DNA of 64,000 bases from Brevibacillus_H ginsengisoli (GTDB lineage: Bacteria; Bacillota; Bacilli; Brevibacillales; Brevibacillaceae): contig NZ_JBNJQR010000001.1 in NCBI RefSeq assembly GCF_050113715.1, positions 310,001 to 374,000 on the forward strand, in the 5' to 3' direction. The notes below the pieces were generated by a model. That model made no database searches. It saw only the letters and a program-made list of their open reading frames with translations, and was not told where the DNA came from. This document shows positions 1-8,244 of this stretch, one piece after another (within the stretch, counting starts at the first letter, position 1; each line of letters begins with the position of its first letter). The position numbers and the translations under genes were made by a program.

Positions 1-88
1 CTCCTCCATTGACAGTTCACATAGGATCATGATAGCGGATGTAGTAAAATGAAAAGAGTGATCAAGGAAGAATTAGGGAGGAAAAGAG

Positions 89-595
89 ATGAGTACACAA
101 GAACATAAAGCGGAAGCGCCACGAGCTGTAGGCTTGATGGTGATTACTGTTTCAGATACAAGAAACGAGGAAACGGACAAGAGCGGACAACTCATGAAAT
201 CTCTTTTGACAGAGGCTGGGCATGAAGTAGCATTGTATCGTATTGTGAAGGACGAGCCGTCAGAGATTTGTGCTGCTATAGAAGAAGGTGTTGCGACTAC
301 AGGGGTAGACGTCATCCTCATTAACGGTGGGACAGGCATTGCCAAGAGGGATACGACCTACGAGGCCGTGAGTGGCTTGTTGGAGAAGGAGATGCCAGGG
401 TTTGGAGAGATTTTTCGATTCCTGAGCTATACCGAAGACATAGGATCGGCAGCCATTCTGAGTCGAGCCATTGCCGGAACCTATAAGGACAAAGCGATTT
501 TCTCCACACCTGGTTCCACGGGTGCCGTACGGCTTGCGATGACCAAGTTAATTCTGCCTGAAATTGGGCATGTTGTAAGGGAACTAAGAAAGTAG
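89..595 (+). CDS. moaB: MoaB-type molybdenum cofactor biosynthesis protein
   Basis: 168 aa, the usual size for MoaB/MogA proteins, which bind molybdopterin and adenylylate it during molybdenum cofactor synthesis in the cytoplasm. The family signature is clear: NGGTGIAKRDTT at residues 80-90, GSAAILSRA at 119-127 and STPGS at 139-143 form the pterin/phosphate pocket. The ATG follows an AGGGAGGAAAAGAG ribosome binding site. The next gene starts only 8 nt after the stop, so the two are probably cotranscribed. No other moa genes lie in the window. A TTGACA hexamer at 9-14 could be a -35 element, but I see no convincing -10. Family assignment is firm; MoaB versus MogA cannot be settled by reading. 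Confidence 0.9.
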   Translation: MSTQEHKAEAPRAVGLMVITVSDTRNEETDKSGQLMKSLLTEAGHEVALYRIVKDEPSEICAAIEEGVATTGVDVILINGGTGIAKRDTTYEAVSGLLEKEMPGFGEIFRFLSYTEDIGSAAILSRAIAGTYKDKAIFSTPGSTGAVRLAMTKLILPEIGHVVRELRK

Positions 596-603
596 GTGGA
601 TTT

Positions 604-2388
604 GTGAAGATTGTTTTATCTACATTAAATGCGAAATTCATTCATTCCTCTCTGGCTCTTCGTTATCTGAGAAGCTATGCGGAACCGACCTTTCCGGATA
701 TCGAGCTGGTTGAATATACGATTAATGACGTGCTGTTGAATATTGTGGGAGATTTGCACAAGCGTAAGCCGGATCTCATCGCTTTCTCCTGTTATATCTG
801 GAACATTACGGAGACACTCGCTGTTGTCCGCAATCTGAAAAAAGTGCTGCCCAACGTGCCGATTATTCTGGGCGGGCCTGAGGTTTCCTACGACACAGAT
901 ATGTGGCTAAAAGAGCATCCCTATGTGGACGCCATCGTAATTGGGGAGGGTGAGGTAACCTTCCTTGAGCTTTGTCAGGCATACGAGGTGGCGCATCAAA
1001 CAGGAGAGCCTGTTAAGCTGTCCGATGTTGCGGGGATTGCCTACAGCGAAGGAGACCGGGTTCGGTTTACTTTTCCACGGAAGCAGTTGGAGGATCTCAA
1101 TACCATACCTTCGCCGTTTGAAAACCATTTGGATGAACTGAAGAACCGCGTGGTCTATTTCGAAGCCTCCAGAGGCTGTCCGTTCAGCTGCCAATATTGT
1201 CTCTCCTCCATTGAGAGCGGCGTAAGGTACTTCGATGTGGAACGGACCAAGCGCGATTTGAAGCGATTGATTGATTACGGGATCAAGACAGTGAAATTCG
1301 TGGACCGTACCTTTAACATTCATAAGAGATATGCCATGGATGTGTTTCAGTTCTTGATTGATAATCACAATGGTACAGTTTTCCAATTCGAGATTACGGC
1401 AGATATTTTGAAGCCGGACGTGGTGGACTTCTTAGCGGAGAATGCTCCACCGGGAACTTTTCGTTTTGAGATCGGTGTTCAATCTACCAATGATGAAACC
1501 AATCGTCTGGTTCAACGCAGGCAGGACTTTGAGAAGCTCAGCTATACGGTAAGAAAAATCAAAGATTCCGGAAAAATTGACCAGCACCTTGATTTAATTG
1601 CGGGACTTCCCGAAGAAGATTATCATTCGTTCCGACAAACGTTTAATGATGTATTTGCCCTTCGTCCGGAAGAGCTTCAGCTAGGCTTCCTGAAAATGCT
1701 TCGTGGTACTGGTGTTAGAGCGCGAGCGGCCAACCACGGCTATACTTTTATGGATGAACCGCCTTACGAAATCCTTGGGAATAACGTCCTTCCATTCTCT
1801 GACATCCAGCGGATCAAACGAACCGAGGATATTCTTGAGAAATTCTGGAATTCCCATCGGATGGATCATACGATGGAATGGGTGATTTCGCGTCTTTTTG
1901 AGACACCGTTCGACTTCTTCCAGGCATTCGGAGACTACTGGGAAGAGAGAGGCTGGAATCGTATCGGTCACCAATTGGAGGATCTGTTTACCCGGTTAAA
2001 AAATTTCCTAGGAAATCAACAAATCGACGGCTTAGAGCATGTCATCAGCCTGATGAAGTTTGATTATCTGCAAAATCAAAAGCACCGCCCACGTAAAATC
2101 TGGTGGGAGGACAAGCTGGATAAAACACAAGCGCATCAGGTCTTTCTCCAATTGCAAGACCAGTTGAGCTCGCTGCGTGAAGACTTCGCCCGTCATGCCG
2201 CTGTCGAGAAGGAATATTACAAGCATACCATGATGACGGATGTATCCTTTGATCTTAAGCGTTATTACGAAACTGGCGAAGTGATCGAAGGGGAATACGC
2301 GCTCGTTGTCTATTACCCTTATCAGGAGGGGCAAGAGAATGCCTTCACGGTAGTGAAAAAAGAGATCGCGGAGCATCCGATTATCTAA
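604..2388 (+). CDS. B12-binding radical SAM protein (DUF4080 type)
   Basis: 594 aa with a GTG start behind AGGTGG, 8 nt after moaB. The N-terminal ~130 residues look like a cobalamin-binding fold, with SCYIWN near 62-67, LGGPEVS near 89-95 and GEGE near 114-117. The radical SAM core follows with the CxxxCxxC cluster motif at C192, C196 and C199 (GCPFSCQYCL), then EITADIL and FEIGVQS. A ~200-residue C-terminal region resembles the DUF4080 extension of Firmicute B12-radical SAM proteins. Such enzymes cleave SAM reductively and often do methyl transfer or C-C chemistry; the substrate here is unknown. An intrinsic terminator follows at 2425. Class is confident, reaction is not predicted. Confidence 0.85.
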   Translation: MKIVLSTLNAKFIHSSLALRYLRSYAEPTFPDIELVEYTINDVLLNIVGDLHKRKPDLIAFSCYIWNITETLAVVRNLKKVLPNVPIILGGPEVSYDTDMWLKEHPYVDAIVIGEGEVTFLELCQAYEVAHQTGEPVKLSDVAGIAYSEGDRVRFTFPRKQLEDLNTIPSPFENHLDELKNRVVYFEASRGCPFSCQYCLSSIESGVRYFDVERTKRDLKRLIDYGIKTVKFVDRTFNIHKRYAMDVFQFLIDNHNGTVFQFEITADILKPDVVDFLAENAPPGTFRFEIGVQSTNDETNRLVQRRQDFEKLSYTVRKIKDSGKIDQHLDLIAGLPEEDYHSFRQTFNDVFALRPEELQLGFLKMLRGTGVRARAANHGYTFMDEPPYEILGNNVLPFSDIQRIKRTEDILEKFWNSHRMDHTMEWVISRLFETPFDFFQAFGDYWEERGWNRIGHQLEDLFTRLKNFLGNQQIDGLEHVISLMKFDYLQNQKHRPRKIWWEDKLDKTQAHQVFLQLQDQLSSLREDFARHAAVEKEYYKHTMMTDVSFDLKRYYETGEVIEGEYALVVYYPYQEGQENAFTVVKKEIAEHPII

Positions 2389-2424
2389 GTGGATTGAATA
2401 AAATAAATGGAGTCAAACAGATAA

Positions 2425-2464
2425 GCAGGTGATCCTTCTTTTTAGAAAGATCACTTGCTTTTTT
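2425..2464 (+). terminator. Intrinsic terminator after the radical SAM gene
   Basis: GCAGGTGATC (2425-2434) pairs with GATCACTTGC (2449-2458) with one G-U pair, followed by a T-rich run to 2464. It closes the moaB-radical SAM unit. Confidence 0.85.
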
Positions 2465-2637
2465 GGTATAATGGAAGCTAAATTATTTAATTGAAACTGT
2501 TTATCGTAAGGTATAAGTACTCTGAAGATTTTGAATGTTTTACATCTCGTGAAACCTTTTTCCGAATGCTTCCGTCTTATTTAGAGATTAGTTAACCGAC
2601 CAGTTTATCGAAAAGAAAGTAACCGATAGAGGAGCGA

Positions 2638-3003
2638 GTGAAACACTTGGGTAAGAAGCTTAGTCGTCATAAACGAAATCGTAATACTTTGCTTGTTGTT
2701 GCATGGGTACTTGTTTTTTATGGTGTATACAGCGGAGGAACGACAATCTTTTGGGGTGGTCTTGCGCTAATCAACGCATATGCCTGCTATCTAATGGCGC
2801 ATGACAAACATGCGGCCAGAGAGCATGCTTTTCGTATCCCGGAGAACAGCCTGCTTGTCACAGCCGGATTGGGAGGTTCGTTAGGCGCTGCCGTGGGAAT
2901 GGTTTGCTTTCATCATAAGACCAAGCATCCGCGGTTTGTCGTGCTGATTCCTTTATTTTTGGCCGTTCACTTGTTTTTGTTGTGGTTTTTTAAGTGGTCT
3001 TAG
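2638..3003 (+). CDS. DUF1294 family membrane protein
   Basis: 121 aa from a GTG start behind GAGGAG. The DUF1294 pattern is visible in order: MAHDKHAA, then RIPENSLLVTAGLGGSLGA, then GMVCFHHKTKH. Three to four hydrophobic segments (about 19-50, 72-88 and 100-118) make it an integral membrane protein. The protein is slightly longer than typical members (about 85-100 aa) because of a basic N-terminus (KKLSRHKRNRN). The function of the family is unknown. The next gene begins 17 nt downstream with its own GGAGG, so the two are likely cotranscribed. Confidence 0.75.
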   Translation: MKHLGKKLSRHKRNRNTLLVVAWVLVFYGVYSGGTTIFWGGLALINAYACYLMAHDKHAAREHAFRIPENSLLVTAGLGGSLGAAVGMVCFHHKTKHPRFVVLIPLFLAVHLFLLWFFKWS

Positions 3004-3020
3004 GATTGGAGGCTAACCGT

Positions 3021-4472
3021 ATGAAAAGCAGATGGATACGAATGATCATTTTGACCCTATTAGTATTCGTTACCTCTAACACCTTGGTTTTTGCAGAACA
3101 AACCAAACCCAACAGCCTGCCGCTGCCACAAGAAAAAGTCCAACAGAATACCTTTAATGGCGGAGTTTTTTGGAATAAGACGGTTCAGTTTGCTAATGGG
3201 GATCTGTATTGGATGAAACGATTTGAATTTCAAAAAAGCAATCCTCTCAACTACTCTTTCTCCTTCACGCTTCCAGGGAAGGATGGACATTTTCGCTATG
3301 TGGAGCCCATTGCCTTACCGAACGGAAATGTCGATCGCGTATGGAAACAGGTTCCGCTTACAGGCGAGCTGCCACGTACCTACGGGTTTATTGAGACCGA
3401 TCAGAAACAAATGTTAATCAGTTTTCCGGACGTTTACAAACAATCTCTCCACAATACGTTGCAAGAGACAGCCCACCTGGCACATCCGATTTCGGTAAAA
3501 ACGGTGCCGGGCGGTTATAAGTTCACCGTTGAATTCTCTCAGGAGGCAGGGACAATCGGGGAAATATGGGCGCTTCAATCATCCGAACATTTAGTGGAGT
3601 GGCAACATCAAGATTTGGAGAAAATTTGGTTGCTGCTGGACCTGCACGATGATCAGAAATGGTCATGGGACGGTTTTTATGTGTTAAGTCCATCCAATTA
3701 TTATCCGACGGGACAGCGGTTGTTTTGGCGTATTCCTGAGAACTATATCGCCCGTTCGTTTGTCATGACGGGAGGCTCACGAGCCGCATATGACTTGGGA
3801 TGGGTCATGCTCAAAACCATCCTGCCTGAGCAGAATCAATACGGGTTCTGGCCCAGTCTGCCGGAATCTCAATGGCTGAAGGAGGATTATGGGATTGAAG
3901 CGGGGTTTTATGATACGCGGTTCAATACGGATATGGGATCGATTCTGTTAAAGGCGACCCTCCTGTATCAAGACTCTAGTTTCCAGCAAGCCAATCAACG
4001 CTACGCCGAATTCCTTCTCATGCATAGTCAGAAACATCATACAGTCGTTGAAGGGAAACAAGAAGGGTGGTTAGTTGCGGATTATGCTAATTATGAGAAG
4101 CCACAGCATCTAGAAAGTCATACAAGTTTAAATCATCAATTACAGGAAATAAATTATCTGTATGAGATGTATTTCTCTACCAAAGACAAGCGTTTTCTGG
4201 ATTTGGCAAACAAGATGTTATTGGGAATAAAAAATATCGGGGACCTCTGGTGTAAACCAAACGGTGATCTGCATTACGCTTACCTGCCAAGCGGGCAAAT
4301 GGGATTGCCTGATTATCCGTACCTTACCTACAACGATTTATGGCAGACGCAACTTTACTTGATTCAACTAAATGGCTCCGTCGATTCCGATCTTCGTGAG
4401 TTAATGGAGAATAAGAGACGCTGGATGGACTCCAAGGGGATTACCGGCTATCGGAAGGAACTATTGGAATAA
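3021..4472 (+). CDS. Secreted protein of unknown function, helical-barrel-like
   Basis: 483 aa from the ATG at 3021, chosen because TTGGAGG lies 10 nt upstream. A longer in-frame reading would begin inside the previous gene. Residues 1-26 are a classical signal peptide: basic KSRWIR, a hydrophobic ILTLLVFVTSNTLVF core, and a likely cut after VFA. The middle region is beta-rich. The last ~230 residues (YDLGWVMLKTILPEQ, TDMGSILLKATLLYQD, LQEINYLYEMYFSTKD) look like paired amphipathic helices, reminiscent of (alpha/alpha)6-barrel carbohydrate enzymes such as glucuronyl C5-epimerases. That is only a shape-level impression. I do not recognise the family. Structured repeat copy A begins 30 bp after the stop. 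Confidence 0.6.
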   Translation: MKSRWIRMIILTLLVFVTSNTLVFAEQTKPNSLPLPQEKVQQNTFNGGVFWNKTVQFANGDLYWMKRFEFQKSNPLNYSFSFTLPGKDGHFRYVEPIALPNGNVDRVWKQVPLTGELPRTYGFIETDQKQMLISFPDVYKQSLHNTLQETAHLAHPISVKTVPGGYKFTVEFSQEAGTIGEIWALQSSEHLVEWQHQDLEKIWLLLDLHDDQKWSWDGFYVLSPSNYYPTGQRLFWRIPENYIARSFVMTGGSRAAYDLGWVMLKTILPEQNQYGFWPSLPESQWLKEDYGIEAGFYDTRFNTDMGSILLKATLLYQDSSFQQANQRYAEFLLMHSQKHHTVVEGKQEGWLVADYANYEKPQHLESHTSLNHQLQEINYLYEMYFSTKDKRFLDLANKMLLGIKNIGDLWCKPNGDLHYAYLPSGQMGLPDYPYLTYNDLWQTQLYLIQLNGSVDSDLRELMENKRRWMDSKGITGYRKELLE

Positions 4473-4501
4473 TAAAGGTTGGCGCTTTCCGCTGTTGTAT
4501 C

Positions 4502-4809
4502 GGAAAGTTCAATTACTTTACAGTGGTAAAGTAATTGAACTTATCCATTCGCGTAAGCCCACCAAGAAAAGATTTCGTCCACTTGAAGACTCCTTGGAAG
4601 TGATACCAAGCGACGTTTCAGCCCCCCGGTGAGAGGGGGAAGAACGGAGAAAGGGATAAGAGTCGCCACCCAACCCCTTTAGGGGCGCGAAGCGTTTGGC
4701 GACTCCCTTTCGTAGTGAAAGAGCGGACTTTCCTACTTCATTGTAAACTTCCACAGAACGACGTTTCAGTCCCCCGATGAGAGGGGAAAAGGGACGAAGT
4801 CTTTTCTCA
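4502..4809 (+). repeat. Structured intergenic repeat, copy A (long form)
   Basis: This copy fills most of the gap between the secreted protein and the M42 peptidase. Hairpin I has a perfect 17-bp stem (4505-4521 with 4526-4542, loop AGTG). Then come GCGTAAGCCC (4551-4560) and a long-range stem in which GAAAAGATTTCGTCC (4566-4580) pairs with GGGACGAAGTCTTTTC (4791-4806). Inside are GAGTCGCC/GGCGACTC (4660-4667 with 4698-4705) around CCCCTTTAGGGG, and CTTTC/GAAAG around GTAGT. A 30-bp internal direct repeat beginning CGACGTTTCAG lies at 4611-4640 and 4759-4788. Just upstream, CTTTCCG/CGGAAAG (about 4485-4507) overlaps hairpin I. The rest of the gap, 4810-4893, shows nothing beyond the M42 ribosome binding site. 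Confidence 0.85.
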
Positions 4810-4893
4810 ATTTAGCAATTCATGGTTTTCTAAACAGCTTGAACTTAGTATGATTAAGAGTAGCGCATCTTGTAATTAAAGGGAGTGAAGCTC

Positions 4894-5976
4894 ATGCAAG
4901 AGACTCTGTTAGAGATGTTTCGTGAATTGACAGAAGCACCGGGTGTTCCAGGAAATGAGAAGGAAGCCCGTAATGTAATGAAAAAGTACTTAGAACCACA
5001 TGTGGATGAAGTTAGTTATGATGGTTTGGGCAGTTTGATTGGAACAAAGGTGGGAGATGCCAACGGTCCCAAAATCATGTTGGCTGGTCATCTGGATGAG
5101 GTTGGCTTTATGGTCACTCAAATCACCGAGGACGGCTTTCTGAAGTTTCAAACACTGGGTGGTTGGTGGTCTCAGGTCATGCTTGCCCAACGAGTACATA
5201 TCCAGACTGCTCAAGGTCTGATTGAAGGGATTGTGGGTTCTGTTCCGCCACACTTGATGACGGCTGAGTCTCGCAAAAAAGTTGTTGAAATCAAGGACAT
5301 GTTCATCGATATCGGCGCTTCCGGCAAGAAAGAAGCGGAAGAATTCGGAGTTCGACCTGGGGATGCGATCATCCCGATCTGTCCATTCTCTGTTATGAAA
5401 AATCCAAAGCTGATGGTAGCCAAAGCGTGGGACAATCGTTTGGGCTGCGCGGTTGCGATTGAAGTAGCGAAGCGTCTAAAAGAACGGAACCACCCGAATA
5501 CGCTGTATGCGGTAGGAACCGTGCAAGAAGAAGTTGGCTCTCGTGGCGGACGGACGGTTGCCCAAAAGCTTCAACCAGACATTGGGATCGCTGTGGACGT
5601 GGGAATCGCCGGTGACACACCAGGAATCAATCGAAGCCAGGCCCTTTCCAAAATGGGTGCGGGTCCAGAGATTTGCCTGTACGATGCGACGATGATCGGG
5701 CACGTAGGCCTGCGTGAATTCATCATCTCGGTTGCGGAAGAAGAGAAAATCCCGTATCAGCTGAGCATTGTGCCAGGCGGCGGTACGGACGCTGGTCCGA
5801 TGCATACCGTGGGAAGTGGAATCCCATCCGTTTGCTTGAGTGTCCCTACTCGCTATATTCACAGTCACGCTTCCATTCTGCATTACGATGATTTTGAGAA
5901 TCTGGTGAAGCTGATTGTGGCGTTGATGGAACGTTTGGATCAGAAGCAAGTGGATGCGTTGAGAACGTATTTGTAA
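4894..5976 (+). CDS. M42 family metallopeptidase (YsdC-like aminopeptidase)
   Basis: 360 aa from the ATG at 4894 behind AAGGGAG; a GTG three codons upstream is too close to that site. M42 enzymes are cytoplasmic, co-catalytic di-metal aminopeptidases that form tetrahedral 12-mers. Expected ligands are visible: H66 and D68 in AGHLDEVGF, D180 in AWDNRLG, the E212-E213 pair in QEEVGSRGG (general base and ligand), and D235 in VDVG, with a late His in RYIHSHAS. In B. subtilis the homologue YsdC also lies near sspI. The gene is flanked by structured repeats A and B and has its own terminator at 5986. Substrate specificity is not predictable. Confidence 0.88.
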   Translation: MQETLLEMFRELTEAPGVPGNEKEARNVMKKYLEPHVDEVSYDGLGSLIGTKVGDANGPKIMLAGHLDEVGFMVTQITEDGFLKFQTLGGWWSQVMLAQRVHIQTAQGLIEGIVGSVPPHLMTAESRKKVVEIKDMFIDIGASGKKEAEEFGVRPGDAIIPICPFSVMKNPKLMVAKAWDNRLGCAVAIEVAKRLKERNHPNTLYAVGTVQEEVGSRGGRTVAQKLQPDIGIAVDVGIAGDTPGINRSQALSKMGAGPEICLYDATMIGHVGLREFIISVAEEEKIPYQLSIVPGGGTDAGPMHTVGSGIPSVCLSVPTRYIHSHASILHYDDFENLVKLIVALMERLDQKQVDALRTYL

Positions 5977-5985
5977 GAGGAAAGC

Positions 5986-6020
5986 AAGAGGGCACGAATA
6001 ACATCCGTGCCTTCTTTTTT
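5986..6020 (+). terminator. Intrinsic terminator after the M42 peptidase
   Basis: AAGAGGGCACG pairs with CGTGCCTTCTT (5986-5996 with 6006-6016), followed by T residues. Repeat copy B starts 66 bp further on. Confidence 0.85.
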
Positions 6021-6085
6021 GTTTGATATGGTCTGAGCATTTGCCGTGTTTCCACTCGGCCCGGCTATCTTTTCCTAGTAATATT

Positions 6086-6351
6086 GGAATGTTCAATTGC
6101 TTTACAGATGTAAAGTTATTAAACATTCCTTCCATCTGCGCAAGCCAACTAAAGAATAGACTTCGTCCGCTCGTAGCTCATTTTAAGCGAAACTAAGCGT
6201 AGAGAACGAAGGAAGGAAAAGAGTCGGCATTCTTTACACCAGTGTGAGAAGCGTAGTGATTTTCTTGTCGACTCCCTTCCGTAGTGAACGGAGCGTACAG
6301 TTGATGCTACACGCGAGCTTAAACAGAGCATAGAGGGACGAGGTCTATTCT
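6086..6351 (+). repeat. Structured intergenic repeat, copy B (medium form)
   Basis: Hairpin I occupies 6086-6129 (44 nt; outer stem GGAATGTT/AACATTCC, inner CTTTACA/TGTAAAG). The linker GCGCAAGCC is followed by the long-range stem: GAATAGACTTCGTCC (6154-6168) with GGGACGAGGTCTATTC (6335-6350). The A-to-T change in the left arm relative to copies A and C is compensated by T-to-A in the right arm. The GAGTCG/CGACTC module of copy A is present (about 6221-6228 with 6267-6274), as is CCGTAGTGAACGG. The tail GCGAGCTTAAACAGAG is shared with copy C. The right end runs into the sspI stop codon. Confidence 0.85.
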
Positions 6352-6587
6352 CACACTGGAGAACCAACATCCTTAGGAATATGCGATGCGATCGTGCTAA
6401 CCATTTGCTGGCGGCTTGCTTCGTTGCTGTTTTGCCACAACACTTCGAATAATACTCCAAGACCTGGAAGGGTTTTTTCCTGCCCGCTGGTGATGGCGTC
6501 AGAAATCGTATCTTCAACGGCGTGTGCGTCGGAGCCCTGCATTTTGTACATAATCGCTTGTCGGAGGTTTAACATGTTAATATTCAT
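6351..6587 (-). CDS. sspI: Small acid-soluble spore protein I (SspI)
   Basis: 78 aa from the ATG at 6587, which follows AAAGGAGA at good spacing. SspI is a minor SASP made in the forespore. The family core is plain: LNLRQAIMYKMQGSDAHAVEDTISDAI, then SGQEKTLPGLGVLFEVLWQNS, then an acidic/polar tail. It is a few residues longer than the B. subtilis protein. The stop codon coincides with the right end of repeat copy B. CCAGTGTGAGAA inside the repeat (6239-6250) is the exact reverse complement of the bases at 6348-6359 that cover the end of the gene. I could not identify a convincing sigma-G promoter. Confidence 0.92.
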   Translation of the reverse strand: MNINMLNLRQAIMYKMQGSDAHAVEDTISDAITSGQEKTLPGLGVLFEVLWQNSNEASRQQMVSTIASHIPKDVGSPV

Positions 6588-6665
6588 GAGACGTCTCCTT
6601 TCGAATTGAAGCTGCATGCATTGAATATGTCTTAGTATTTGTCCTTTACGTTTCTGTAATACTTT

Positions 6666-6694
6666 TTGAGTAGAGGAAACAGTTATGTTATAAT
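6666..6694 (+). promoter_or_regulatory. Sigma-A-type promoter for the TrkA/Ktr gene
   Basis: TTGAGT (6666-6671), a 17-bp spacer and a perfect TATAAT (6689-6694). It lies 31 bp before the ATG of the potassium-channel regulator gene. Confidence 0.75.
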
Positions 6695-6724
6695 TTCCGT
6701 TGAATTCAAGAGGGGTGGAAAGAT

Positions 6725-7378
6725 ATGGCGAAACAATTCGCGGTAATTGGATTAGGCCGATTTGGATCCAGCGTGGCGCGTACTTTGTATGAGATGGGCC
6801 ATGAGGTCATGGGAATTGATGAAAATGAGGATCGCATTAACGAAATTATTCAATATGTAACACACGCGGTTGTAGCGGATTCAACGGAAGAGAGTGCGCT
6901 TAGGGAGATCGGCATACGCAATTTTGATGTAGTGGTTGTAGCCATTGGCGCCGACATCCAAGCCAGTATCTTAACCGTCTTGATCCTGAAAGAAATGGGA
7001 GTCAAGAAGATTGTGGCCAAAGCGCAAAACGAACGCCATGGTCAAGTATTGATAAAAGTGGGAGCGGACCGTGTTATCTTCCCAGAACGCGACATGGCGA
7101 TACGTGTAGCGCATAACCTGATTTCGTCCAACGTCCTCGATTTTATTGAGTTGGCGGAAGATTATAGTGTCGCTGAGGTCTTTGCATCAAAGCGGATGAT
7201 TGGCAAAACACTTCGTCAAATTGACGTCCGAGCCAAATACGGCGTGAACGTCATCGCGATTAAAAGCAATGAGAAATTCAACATCGCACCAGGCCCGGAT
7301 GAATTGATCAAGGAAAAAGATATTCTCGTGGTTATTGGACATAATATGGGCTTAAAAGAATTCGAAGATGAGGACTAA
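6725..7378 (+). CDS. TrkA-family potassium uptake regulatory subunit (KtrA/KtrC-like)
   Basis: 217 aa, the size of B. subtilis KtrA and KtrC. It is a cytoplasmic gating ring for a KtrB/KtrD potassium translocator. The N-terminal RCK_N Rossmann domain shows FAVIGLGRFGSSVA at 5-18, with an acidic end to strand 2 (GIDENEDRI), as expected for ATP/NAD binding. A TrkA_C (RCK_C) domain spans about 137-213 (VAEVFASKRMIGKTLRQIDVRAKYGVNVIAI). The start follows GAGGGGTGG. The gene is followed after 3 nt by the rRNA methyltransferase, so they form one operon with no channel subunit nearby. KtrA versus KtrC cannot be decided. Confidence 0.88.
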   Translation: MAKQFAVIGLGRFGSSVARTLYEMGHEVMGIDENEDRINEIIQYVTHAVVADSTEESALREIGIRNFDVVVVAIGADIQASILTVLILKEMGVKKIVAKAQNERHGQVLIKVGADRVIFPERDMAIRVAHNLISSNVLDFIELAEDYSVAEVFASKRMIGKTLRQIDVRAKYGVNVIAIKSNEKFNIAPGPDELIKEKDILVVIGHNMGLKEFEDED

Positions 7379-7381
7379 ATA

Positions 7382-8203
7382 ATGCTTTGGGAAACAATCA
7401 CTTCTGTACAAAATCCGTTGATCAAACGACTGCATCAGCTTCATTCGAAAAAATCGCGTGATGAACAAGGTTCCTATCTCGTGGAGGGAATCCATCTTGT
7501 CGAAGAGGCGTGCAAATCTTCTCAAAAGGTGGAAACCCTACTGTTTGACGGTGAAGCAGGTCTCGATCGTCAGGTGACATCGCTTCTTGAACAATACAGC
7601 GCTTTGAACGGGCATGAGCCTCGGATGATTGCGACTTCTTCTGCAATCATCGAGAAATTGTCCGAGACGAAATCCCCCCAGGGAATTGTGGCTGAGCTAA
7701 AGAAACCATCACACGACTGGAACGCATGGTGGTCAGATGTGTCTCGTCAAGAATATCTGGTGGTCGTTCTGGACGAGATCCAAGATCCGGGCAATCTAGG
7801 GACAATCCTGCGTACCGCGGACGCCGCTGGTGCAGATGGAGTCATATTGTGCGGAGGCAATGTCGATCTATACAATGGCAAAGTAGTTCGTTCCACAATG
7901 GGTTCTTTGTTCCGAGTTCCTGTTTTCTCGGTGGAACGATCCAGTCTGATGGAGCAGGTGAAGAGATCCAACGGGAGATTGCTGGTCACCTCTCTTGGCG
8001 AATCCAGCAAAGCATACGATGAGCCCATTTATCAGGGACGGACTGCGATCGTCATCGGCAATGAAGGTCGAGGCGTATCTCCAGAAATTTTGCGTCAAGC
8101 AACCGAAACCGTACATATTCCGTTGTATGGACAGGCCGAATCGCTCAATGCTGCGGTCGCAACGGGGATTATGTTGTACGAAGCGAGAAGACAGCGGAAA
8201 TGA
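7382..8203 (+). CDS. TrmH/SpoU-family RNA 2'-O-methyltransferase (YsgA-like)
   Basis: 273 aa. The N-terminal ~95 residues form the SpoU substrate-binding domain (ITSVQNPLIKRLHQLHSKKSRDEQGSYLVEG split over 6-35). The SPOUT knot domain follows with its three motifs: VVLDEIQDPGNLGTILRTADA, VIGNEGRGVS and IPLYGQAESLNAAVATGIMLYE. It should use SAM to methylate a ribose in rRNA or tRNA. B. subtilis YsgA occupies the same place, between sspI and pheS. The start is an ATG two bases after the Ktr stop. The gene ends in a terminator shared with the convergent DUF2225 gene. Confidence 0.9.
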   Translation: MLWETITSVQNPLIKRLHQLHSKKSRDEQGSYLVEGIHLVEEACKSSQKVETLLFDGEAGLDRQVTSLLEQYSALNGHEPRMIATSSAIIEKLSETKSPQGIVAELKKPSHDWNAWWSDVSRQEYLVVVLDEIQDPGNLGTILRTADAAGADGVILCGGNVDLYNGKVVRSTMGSLFRVPVFSVERSSLMEQVKRSNGRLLVTSLGESSKAYDEPIYQGRTAIVIGNEGRGVSPEILRQATETVHIPLYGQAESLNAAVATGIMLYEARRQRK

Positions 8204-8205
8204 AA

Positions 8206-8240
8206 AAAAGGCTTTCGTCATGAGTGGACGAGAGCCTTTT
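8206..8240. terminator. Bidirectional terminator between convergent genes
   Basis: AAAAGGCTTTCGTC (8206-8219) pairs with GACGAGAGCCTTTT (8227-8240). The T run at one end and the A run at the other let it serve both the YsgA-like gene and the DUF2225 gene. Confidence 0.85.
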
Positions 8241-8244
8241 CGCT

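Noticed and set aside
9..37. A promoter for moaB based on a perfect TTGACA
   Set aside because: No acceptable -10 at 16-18 bp; the closest hexamer is ATAGCG.
4518..4754. A 78-codon open frame on the minus strand within repeat copy A
   Set aside because: It lies wholly in the structured repeat, has no ribosome site and no counterpart in copies B or C.
6149..6517. A 122-codon frame on the minus strand over repeat B and sspI
   Set aside because: It is out of frame with sspI and composed of repeat sequence; sspI is unmistakable in another frame.
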